Source: JBECKW01 sp040235505 (GTDB lineage Bacteria; Desulfobacterota; Desulfobacteria; Desulfobacterales; JAFDDL01). From it: DNA of 35,286 nucleotides. The first letter of the stretch is position 1. Each line of letters starts with the position of its first letter. Location: assembly GCA_040235505.1 (NCBI GenBank), contig JBECKW010000355.1, positions 1 through 35,286 of the forward strand. The letters are read 5' to 3'. This document shows, one piece after another, positions 17,737-24,816 of the stretch. A model generated the notes under the pieces. The model did not search any database. It was not told where the DNA came from and was given only the letters and a program-made list of their open reading frames with translations. The translations under genes were made by a program, and so were the position numbers.

Positions 17737-19611
17737 ATGTCCGAAAATGAAAAGAACTCCAAATCACAATTGACTCGTCGCACTTTTCTTAAAGGCGTTG
17801 CGGCAACCGGCGCAATGGGCGCCGTCGCCGCTGCCGATCACGCAATTGCGGCGCCGTCCGCATCCGGGAATACGCCCGCTGAAAGTTCATGGAAAGACGG
17901 GCCCGATCCCATCGACGAACGACTAATTTCGGACGCCGGGACCTATGACATTGTTTTGGTAGGCTGCGGCAACTCCGGCACGTACTGCGCGAGTGCCGCT
18001 GCCAATAGGGGTGCTTCGGTGGCCGTCATCGAAGCCCAGGCCGAGAATAACTACACCGCCGGCGCCGGCAAAGAGGTTGCGACCATCAATTCACAGTTTT
18101 CGCTGGACCATGGCGCGCCAAGGATCGATGTGGATGATTTTCTCAGGGAATGGGCCCGCCGCAATGTCATCTGCCATGATCCCAAGCGGGCAAGTCTTTA
18201 TGCGAAGAACAGCGGCAGAATTTTTGACTGGGTTACCAGCTTTGTCGACAAGGATTGGATGGAAGAGAACTGTCATGTGATGAGCTCCCCTCCCCTTCCT
18301 GAAGCGCTGACAGAGGTGTCCGGATGGAGGTTCTACCGCGGAACCGCCATTTTCCTTAATAAGAACAATAACTCGGGACTTGAAACATGGCCGGCCATCG
18401 CAACGGCCCATCGAAAGAAGGCTGAGGAGCTTGGCGCCAAATGGTTTTTCCAGCACCATGGCGAGATACTCGATGTGGACGATTCCGGGTCAGTAACGGG
18501 TGTCGTCGCCAAGCGGGCGGACGGGAAATACGTCCGTTTCAAGGCCAGGAAAGGTGTCGCGCTATGCGCCGCCGGTTTTGCCCAGAACCCCGAGATGGTC
18601 TGGGATATCCTGGATACGCGTCGTCATGAACTCGAAGCTAAAGGCCAGAGCGGCCCTTCAGGCGGACAGGGTGGTATGCAACAGGACGGCCCGGCCCCGC
18701 AGAGCGGGATGCCCCCGAGCGGCGGGATGCCAAGCGGCAATAGCGGCACAGCCGGCGCCCGTGGAGCTGCGATGAGCATGTCCGGTATAAGCATTGGCAT
18801 TGTCCGAGATGGCTCAGGCATTAAGATGGGGATCTGGGCAGGCGGCCATCTCGAGATCGGCCCCCGTGCCTCGGCGAGCGGCGAGCCGGGTGCGGGCCCG
18901 TGGTTCCTGCAGCTCGACGGAAACGGTGAACGCTTCTTCGATGAGGCTGCCAACAGCACCCTTAGACAACCGAGTGACCACTGGACGGTTACATTTCATG
19001 ATTCGCGTTGGAAGAAAGTACTGGCGATGATGCCGCCGAGCCATGGGAACGTGGATACAGCCGATCTGACCAGCTGGCCGCCGACACTCAGCCAGATAGA
19101 CAATGTAAAGCCCGGTCCCGGAAAGAACAGCTGGGGAAAAGAAAGGTACATAAGGTGGAAACTTTTCGGAGATCTCTACTGCGCCAATACCATCGAGGAA
19201 CTTCTCGACTATATGGACTGCTATCAGGGCGAGACCAAAAAGAAGGCCCTGGCCGAAATCAAGCGATATAACGAAATGTGCAAAAAAGGTATCGATGAGG
19301 ACTTCGGCAAAGACCGGAATATCATGAAGGCGACCGAGCTCAAAGAACCGCCGTTCTATGGCACCGTAAGCAAGGGTGGCGGCATGGGCATGGGCGTCGG
19401 GTATACATTTGTCGGCCTTGACACGGATGAGAGGGGACGTGTGCTCAACTCCGATTTCAAACCCATCAAGGGTCTTTACGCGGCTGGAAACAATGCGGGA
19501 AACCGCTTTATTGTCAGGTATCAGACGCCGCTGTCCGGCATGAGCATCGGCATGGCCATGACGGAAGGCTGTTTGCTGGGGGAATTGCTGGCAGAAATAA
19601 AAACATCATGA
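17737..19611 (+). CDS. Tat-exported FAD-dependent reductase/dehydrogenase 4 with Gly/Met/Pro insert
   Basis: At 624 residues this is the longest of the four close paralogues. It has the Tat motif TRRTFLKG (Arg14-15) and an FAD loop with Cys in the second position (GCGNSG, 76-81). The rest of the flavoprotein core is conserved, with GERFFDE, DEDFGKD and GNNAGNRF. The extra length is a Gly/Met/Pro-rich insert at about 301-350 (for example SGMPPSGGMPSG). It sits in the loop just before the RDGSGIKMG segment, where the paralogues have only a short variable stretch. GGAGGG precedes the ATG. It follows the DAPG-hydrolase-like gene and the mini ORF. The insert resembles the linkers of the beta-helix proteins and may be a docking element. 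No cytochrome or iron-sulfur motif is present. Confidence 0.93.
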   Translation: MSENEKNSKSQLTRRTFLKGVAATGAMGAVAAADHAIAAPSASGNTPAESSWKDGPDPIDERLISDAGTYDIVLVGCGNSGTYCASAAANRGASVAVIEAQAENNYTAGAGKEVATINSQFSLDHGAPRIDVDDFLREWARRNVICHDPKRASLYAKNSGRIFDWVTSFVDKDWMEENCHVMSSPPLPEALTEVSGWRFYRGTAIFLNKNNNSGLETWPAIATAHRKKAEELGAKWFFQHHGEILDVDDSGSVTGVVAKRADGKYVRFKARKGVALCAAGFAQNPEMVWDILDTRRHELEAKGQSGPSGGQGGMQQDGPAPQSGMPPSGGMPSGNSGTAGARGAAMSMSGISIGIVRDGSGIKMGIWAGGHLEIGPRASASGEPGAGPWFLQLDGNGERFFDEAANSTLRQPSDHWTVTFHDSRWKKVLAMMPPSHGNVDTADLTSWPPTLSQIDNVKPGPGKNSWGKERYIRWKLFGDLYCANTIEELLDYMDCYQGETKKKALAEIKRYNEMCKKGIDEDFGKDRNIMKATELKEPPFYGTVSKGGGMGMGVGYTFVGLDTDERGRVLNSDFKPIKGLYAAGNNAGNRFIVRYQTPLSGMSIGMAMTEGCLLGELLAEIKTS

Positions 19612-19675
19612 AAATGAATAAGAGGGAGCAAAGTGGAAGAACTCCGAAGCATGCATACCCGTTTGTAATTATTTT

Positions 19676-19722
19676 TTCTTCGTGTTCTGAGTTTATCCCG
19701 AATTCGGGGTGCACTTCGTGGT
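19676..19722. repeat. CTTCGTG repeat interrupted by a 12-base palindrome
   Basis: TTCTTCGTGTTCT (19676-19688) and CTTCGTGGT (19714-19722) match parts of the repeat at 8662-8688. They are separated here by about 25 bases containing CCCGAATTCGGG (19697-19708). This looks like a repeat copy split by insertion of another short palindromic element. It lies in the 193-base gap before flavoprotein 5; the remainder of that gap is AT-rich with no gene. Confidence 0.6.
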
Positions 19723-19804
19723 GACAAGTCTTTAGTTTTTGGTTTTTTGGTTAACTATCCATGCACACTTTATCGTGATGAACCATAATTGAGGACAAAT
19801 ATAT

Positions 19805-21523
19805 ATGGAAAAAGATAAACCGCAGGACATCAGCAGACGGTCCTTTCTGAAAAAGACCGCTACCGGTGCCGGGGCCATCGCCGTGACCGGCACGGGACTG
19901 TTGAGCTGTAAAAATACTTCAACCACTCCTGAAACCGTTTCTCAGACTTCTTCCAGCCAGCAGACGAAATACCCTTGGGAGACGCCCCCTGCCGCCATTC
20001 CGGAGGGCAAGATAACGGAAACGCACGCGACGGATATCGTCGTCATCGGCTGCGGGGTTTCCGGCGCGACTGCATCCGCCTCCGCCACCGAGGCGGGTGC
20101 CAAAGTTATCGTGATCGAAAAACACGTCACCTACAACAGTCGCGGGAGTGACAACGCAGCGATAGACAGCCGTGTTCAGAAGAAATTGGGGGTCAGGATC
20201 GATAAAGATGAAGTCGTTCTGGCACTGCAGAAACACGCCGGGAACCGGTCGGACCAACGCCTACTCAGGTTGTGGGCCGACAATTCCGGAAGAATCATAG
20301 ACTGGATAGGAGATATGCTGGCGCCTGCGGGATATTCGACGACGCTGAACTATTGGCCGCTGCCCGACGGCTTTGACCTTGAAAAAGAATACTACCGTCA
20401 ATTTCCGGTCGTTCACAATTTCTCCGGCGGTCAGTCCGGGCTGGTGGAAACACTGATGGCCAATGCGAAGAAACGTGGCGCGGAATTTCGTTTCAACACC
20501 CGTGCCGTTCAATTGATCAGAAAGGATGGGGGCCGGGTCACCGGTGTGGTCGCAAAGGATTCGGATGGAAATTTTCTGCGGTTCAATGCCGGCAAGGCGG
20601 TGATCCTGTGCACCGGGGATTACGGGCACGATTACGAGATGATGGCGGCATACTGTCCAACAGGAGTGGCGTTTGCAAAGGACAGTCCCTACAACCCGCC
20701 GGTGAATACCGGTGACGGCCACAAGATGGCCATGTGGATCGGCGGGCTCATGCAACCCGCACCCCATCCTCCCCTGGATCACTCGGCCGGCGGCACCATG
20801 GGATGCAGCGCATTTCTGCATGTAAACAGCCTCGGAGAGCGTTACGAAAACGAAGACACGGATGCCGGGGCCGTCTCGAACGCCATGAGGTTTCAGCCCG
20901 GAAATTGCTTCTGGCAGATCTACGATTCCAAATGCGAGGATGAAGTCGGTAATTTGGGATTTGGATTTTTGAAGGGTGAAGATTCGAATGCCCAGGGATC
21001 CGGCGTTCCGCCGGGTGGCGGTTCGGGCGGGGCACCGCCGTTTGCTTCAGGCGGCGCCCGGGGCGGTGCAACCGGAGGCGGGCCGGACACGGGGCAATCC
21101 GGCCCGCCCCCAATGGGAGAAAAGGTCCAGGCGGACACCCTGACCGACCTTGCACAAAAAATGAAAGTTCCTGCCGACACGTTGATAGCGACTATCGCCA
21201 GATACAATGGGCTGGCAAAGCTGGAAAGGGACCTCGATTTCGGGAAAAGAGCCGACCGGCTGACCACCATCGAAAAGCCCCCGTTCTATGCGTCCCAGGC
21301 ATTGATCGGGTTTCTGGTGGTGTTGGGAGGCTTTTTCGTCAATACGAAACTCCAATTGCTGGATAAAGACAGAAACCCGATACAGGGAATCTATCTTGCA
21401 GGCAATACCGTCGGCAACCGATTTGGAACCGACTACCCGCTTCTGTGCCCGGGGTTGAGCCATGCCTTTGCCTGGACCACCGGATATCTCTCGGCGAAGA
21501 ATGCGGCAACTGGATCAACTTAA
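19805..21523 (+). CDS. Tat-exported FAD-dependent reductase/dehydrogenase 5, probable lipoprotein
   Basis: This 572-residue flavoprotein of the same superfamily has a dual-feature signal. SRRSFLKK (Arg11-12) directs Tat export, and the hydrophobic stretch ends in GLLSC, so Cys35 is a likely lipid anchor after folding with FAD. A Ser/Thr-rich tether follows. The FAD loop is GCGVSG (82-87). A Gly/Pro-rich insert (about 395-440) sits in the region where the other paralogues have the short link before the IEELL helix. The C-terminal FAD segment is GNTVGNRFGTDY. It is divergent from the four-member close group. Unlike most exported flavoproteins here it has no partner gene just upstream. Anchoring suggests a membrane-associated electron donor or acceptor, which is inference. 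Confidence 0.92.
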   Translation: MEKDKPQDISRRSFLKKTATGAGAIAVTGTGLLSCKNTSTTPETVSQTSSSQQTKYPWETPPAAIPEGKITETHATDIVVIGCGVSGATASASATEAGAKVIVIEKHVTYNSRGSDNAAIDSRVQKKLGVRIDKDEVVLALQKHAGNRSDQRLLRLWADNSGRIIDWIGDMLAPAGYSTTLNYWPLPDGFDLEKEYYRQFPVVHNFSGGQSGLVETLMANAKKRGAEFRFNTRAVQLIRKDGGRVTGVVAKDSDGNFLRFNAGKAVILCTGDYGHDYEMMAAYCPTGVAFAKDSPYNPPVNTGDGHKMAMWIGGLMQPAPHPPLDHSAGGTMGCSAFLHVNSLGERYENEDTDAGAVSNAMRFQPGNCFWQIYDSKCEDEVGNLGFGFLKGEDSNAQGSGVPPGGGSGGAPPFASGGARGGATGGGPDTGQSGPPPMGEKVQADTLTDLAQKMKVPADTLIATIARYNGLAKLERDLDFGKRADRLTTIEKPPFYASQALIGFLVVLGGFFVNTKLQLLDKDRNPIQGIYLAGNTVGNRFGTDYPLLCPGLSHAFAWTTGYLSAKNAATGST

Positions 21524-21651
21524 AATTTTAAATCGTCTTCGACCCCGATTCCAAGAAAAAGACCTGATGCGGGCCGAACTTTTTATCGATCAGATACTGG
21601 AAGCCATCACCGATTGACCTAATCCAACAACCTGAAACAAAAAGGAGAAAA

Positions 21652-21711
21652 ATGGAGAAAACAAAATACTGAAAATATATTATCACCGAGCCAAAGCCCA
21701 ATATCTGGGAT
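21652..21711 (+). pseudogene. Possible N-terminal extension of the cupin, broken by an in-frame TGA
   Basis: The only good ribosome site before the cupin is AAAGGAGAAAA, and it serves an ATG at 21652. That frame reads MEKTKY, hits TGA at 21670-21672, then continues KYIITEPKPNIWD directly into the cupin frame at 21712. The 20 codons look like the natural N-terminus of the cupin. TGA could be a point mutation (for example from TGG), a sequencing or assembly error, or recoding. I see no convincing bacterial SECIS hairpin with a GU-containing loop after the TGA. Confidence 0.5.
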
Positions 21712-22086
21712 ATGGAAGCGGGAAATATAAAAGACGGACCTCTTATAGTTTCCCCGGTGGCTTATCTGGACAACAGAGTTATCGATGGTTCTTTCTATGT
21801 GGAATGCTCATGGTTTTGGAAAGCAAATAAATTTTCACCACCGGCGCATACTCACGATTTCGATGAAGTGCTGACCTTTTTTGGTTCCAACCCGGAGGAC
21901 CCGCACGACTTATGCGGTGAAGTAGAACTGTGGTTAGATGACGAGAAACACATTTTGACCAAAAGCTGCATGGTCTTCATTCCAAAGGGTCTAAAGCACT
22001 GCCCGATGCTCGTCCGAAGGGCGGATCGCCCTATTTTTCATTTTGCCGCCGGCAATACATCACGATACGCTAAAGACAAACAATAA
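21712..22086 (+). CDS. Single-domain cupin protein
   Basis: This 124-residue frame, counted from the ATG at 21712, contains both cupin motifs. HTHDFDE supplies His46, His48 and Glu52, and PKGLKH supplies His96, a full set of metal ligands. Small cupins of this kind can be metal-dependent isomerases, dioxygenases or sugar/aromatic-binding proteins. There is no signal peptide. The ATG at 21712 lacks a good ribosome site, and the true start is probably 21652 (see the adjacent entry on the in-frame TGA). The gene is 27 bases upstream of the first SnoaL-like gene. Metal binding is well supported; the substrate is not. Confidence 0.75.
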   Translation: MEAGNIKDGPLIVSPVAYLDNRVIDGSFYVECSWFWKANKFSPPAHTHDFDEVLTFFGSNPEDPHDLCGEVELWLDDEKHILTKSCMVFIPKGLKHCPMLVRRADRPIFHFAAGNTSRYAKDKQ

Positions 22087-22113
22087 CGATTATAATTCAA
22101 AGGAGATCAAATT

Positions 22114-22923
22114 GTGATGGAAAAGGAAAATAAAAGAAGATCTTTTTTAAAATGCCTTTTACCAGTGATGGCATTCGTCACCGGATCCCTGCTTTCATTC
22201 AGGAGAGACAGTGGAGAAATAATCGGCAACCTTGGTATGACAGAAGCGGATGCCGCGACCGGTAAGAAAAGGACACTGGAGGAGAGGATTGCGGCTCTGG
22301 AAGCTGTCCATGACTGCCAGGAGCTGATGAGCCGGTATTTCCATTATCATGCCGTGATGCTCAACAAGAAATGCTATGATGAGCTGTTCTCCCACAAAGC
22401 CCCCGATGTCTCCGCCGAAATAGCCGATTGGGGGAGATGGGAAGGTCCCGAGCACGTCAAGAATTTTTTCTACAACGTGCTCGGCGGCGATGTCAAACCC
22501 GAAGATAAGATCGGCATGATGATGTTGCATGAGCTGGATACACCCAGCATTCAGGTGGCAGGCGACGGAAAAACCGCCAAGGGCGTGTGGTTTTCACCTG
22601 GAAACGAAAGCTCCGTAGATGCAAAAACAGGCAAAGCAGAAGCAAGCTGGTGCTGGAGTTATATCGGCACCGATTTTATCAAGGAAGACGGCGAATGGAA
22701 AATATGGCATTACCACTGCTATGCACTTTTCAAGACACCATTTGACAAGCCCTGGACCGAATTGACGGACAGTACCGCCACGCCCCCGCCAACGTGGCCG
22801 GAGGGCATGGGCCCGAACAAACCCACCACATATTTTAATGAATACAGAACAACGAACGCACGGGAACTTGTCCCGGCACCGCCCGTGCCTTACGAAACTT
22901 TTGATCCGTCAAAAGCTTTTTAA
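22114..22923 (+). CDS. Exported SnoaL-like (NTF2-fold) protein 1
   Basis: This 269-residue protein starts at GTG 22114 or ATG 22117, both in reach of AAGGAG. KRRSFLK followed by a hydrophobic stretch looks like a Tat signal. A short helix EERIAALEAVHDCQELMSRY leads into a SnoaL-like fold (about 60-215) with the late strand segment EDGEWKIWHYH typical of these proteins. SnoaL-like proteins include polyketide cyclases, scytalone dehydratase and bile acid 7-alpha-dehydratase BaiE, all acting on ring compounds by acid-base chemistry. A Pro-rich tail ends with PAPPVPYETF, a motif shared with the other two SnoaL-like proteins here. It lies 25 bases before flavoprotein 6, its presumed partner. Whether it is an enzyme or a binding protein is open. 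Confidence 0.8.
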   Translation: MMEKENKRRSFLKCLLPVMAFVTGSLLSFRRDSGEIIGNLGMTEADAATGKKRTLEERIAALEAVHDCQELMSRYFHYHAVMLNKKCYDELFSHKAPDVSAEIADWGRWEGPEHVKNFFYNVLGGDVKPEDKIGMMMLHELDTPSIQVAGDGKTAKGVWFSPGNESSVDAKTGKAEASWCWSYIGTDFIKEDGEWKIWHYHCYALFKTPFDKPWTELTDSTATPPPTWPEGMGPNKPTTYFNEYRTTNARELVPAPPVPYETFDPSKAF

Positions 22924-22948
22924 ACAATCTTTGATTTAGAGGTAAATC

Positions 22949-24745
22949 ATGTCTGAGGAAGATAAGAAGCCGGCAGGGGACATCAATCGACGCGGTTTTC
23001 TTAAAGGCGTTGTCGCCACAGGCACCATGGGTGCCATTTCTGCCGTGCATTCCGTCTCCGCGGTTCAGTCTAGAAGCGAGAACAGGGCCGCCACAAAGTC
23101 GTGGCGAGAGAAACCAGACCCCATCGACGAGTCCCTCATCAGCGATGGCGGAACCTATGACGTGGTTGTCGTGGGCGGCGGCAACGCCGGCCTGATTTGC
23201 GCCAGTGCCGCTTCCACAAAGGGCACTTCCGTTGCCGTCCTCGAGAACCAGGCCGAGAAGAGCTACATCCGCGGCGTTGGTAAAGACGTGGGGACCGTCA
23301 ACTCCCAATACGCACTCAGCCAGGGCGCCCCCAGGATCGATGAGGACGATTTCCTGAGGGAGTTGGCCCGCCGCAATGTCATCCGTCACAACCCCAGGCG
23401 CGCCAGTTATTTCGTGAAGAACAGCGGCAGGGTCTTTGACTGGGTCATCAGCTTTGCCGAAAAAAGATGGATGGACGACAACTGCCATCTGATGAGCTGG
23501 CCCCCCGGGCCGGATGTTCTATTGGAGGTCTCCGGATGGAAATTCTATTACGGAACGTCTGTTTTCCTGAACAATAAAAAAGAGCCCTATGGGGTGGAAA
23601 GATGGCATGAACTCCTGAAAATCCATCAGGAAAAGGCCGAAGCCCGGGGGGCGAAATGGTTCTTCCAGCACCATGCCGAGATATGCGATCTTGATGGTTC
23701 CGGCGCCGTAACGGGCGTTGTGGCCAGGCGGGCGGACGGGAAATATGTCCGCTTCACGGCCCGGAAAGGCGTTGCGCTCTGCGCCGGGGATTTCTCCAAG
23801 AACCGCGAGATGGTCATCGATATCCTGGATACGATTCGTCATGAGGCCGAGGCCCGGGGAGATCTCTCCCTTGTGAAGGCGGGCCTGCCGGCCGATATCC
23901 CCGTCGGAGGCATGAATGTCCTCAGCCGCGATGGCTCAGGCATCAAGTTGGGACTCTGGGCGGGCGGCCATATCGAGATCGGCCCCCATTCCACCATGGC
24001 CGGAGGTGATCCGGGCACCGGAACGTGGTTTCTGCAGCTCAACAGCCGCGGTGAACGATTCTGCGACGAGGCCGCCGGTACCACCCTCCTTCAACCGGAT
24101 GACGGCTTTACCGTCACCTTCAACGATGCGAATTGGAAGAAGGTCTATGAGATGATGCCGCCGCGTCACGGGTCCGTGGATACTGCCGATACCTACAGCT
24201 GGCCGGCAGTACTTCATCAGCTGGATGATGTAAAACCCGGCCCTGAGCAATACAGCTGGGGGCAAGGGAGGGAAATAAAAGGCCCTATGAGCGGAGGAGA
24301 GCTCTACTGCGCCGATACGATTGAAGAGCTTCTTGACTTCATGGGCTGTTACAAAGGCGATACTAGAGAAAAGGCCCTGACCGAGATCGCGCGATATAAC
24401 GAGATGTGCGAGAAAGGTTTGGATGAGGACTTCGGCAAAGACCGGCGTATCATGAAGGTCACCGCCCTCAAAAACCCGCCGTTCTATGGCACCATATGCA
24501 AAAAAGACCCTGCGGGCATGATGGGGAGTCTGAGCCCCGGTCTGGTCGCCACCACCGGTCTCGACACGGATGCGGACGGCCGCGTGCTGAACTCGGAATT
24601 CAAGTCCATCAAAGGCCTCAATGCAGCAGGAAACAATGCGGGGGGCCGCTTCATCGTAACGTATCAGAGCCCCTTTGCCGGCATCAGCATCGGTATGGCC
24701 ATCACCGACGGCTGTCTGCTGGGGGAGCGGCTGGCAGCTCTGTAA
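22949..24745 (+). CDS. Tat-exported FAD-dependent reductase/dehydrogenase 6
   Basis: This 598-residue flavoprotein is the fourth member of the close paralogue group (3375, 15285, 17737). It has the Tat motif NRRGFLKG with Arg14-15, FAD loop GGGNAG at 76-81, ARRNVIRHNPRRASYFVKN, GERFCDE, DEDFGKD and C-terminal GNNAGGRF. The region of the fumarate reductase catalytic HHTMGG reads AGMMGSLSPG, so the His is lost, as in its paralogues. GAGGT lies before the ATG. It directly follows SnoaL-like protein 1 rather than a beta-helix protein, showing that the same flavoprotein type is combined with different partners. It is followed by the Tat-exported OYE-like gene. Substrate unknown. Confidence 0.93.
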   Translation: MSEEDKKPAGDINRRGFLKGVVATGTMGAISAVHSVSAVQSRSENRAATKSWREKPDPIDESLISDGGTYDVVVVGGGNAGLICASAASTKGTSVAVLENQAEKSYIRGVGKDVGTVNSQYALSQGAPRIDEDDFLRELARRNVIRHNPRRASYFVKNSGRVFDWVISFAEKRWMDDNCHLMSWPPGPDVLLEVSGWKFYYGTSVFLNNKKEPYGVERWHELLKIHQEKAEARGAKWFFQHHAEICDLDGSGAVTGVVARRADGKYVRFTARKGVALCAGDFSKNREMVIDILDTIRHEAEARGDLSLVKAGLPADIPVGGMNVLSRDGSGIKLGLWAGGHIEIGPHSTMAGGDPGTGTWFLQLNSRGERFCDEAAGTTLLQPDDGFTVTFNDANWKKVYEMMPPRHGSVDTADTYSWPAVLHQLDDVKPGPEQYSWGQGREIKGPMSGGELYCADTIEELLDFMGCYKGDTREKALTEIARYNEMCEKGLDEDFGKDRRIMKVTALKNPPFYGTICKKDPAGMMGSLSPGLVATTGLDTDADGRVLNSEFKSIKGLNAAGNNAGGRFIVTYQSPFAGISIGMAITDGCLLGERLAAL

Positions 24746-24816
24746 TTATTTTTAATAAGGTACGAAGCGCCTATGTAGACATATTCATTTGTCAACCTAT
24801 AAAATTGGAGAGTATA

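Noticed and set aside
21670..21672. Selenocysteine at the TGA in the cupin frame
   Set aside because: Only a weak hairpin with a loop lacking the usual G-U follows, and the residue lies in a terminal segment far from the metal site. Not excluded, but not supported.
24496..24816. Extended N-terminus for the exported OYE-like protein
   Set aside because: The upstream part overlaps flavoprotein 6 in another frame and looks like non-coding translation; GGAG plus ATG at 24817 places the start directly before the Tat signal.
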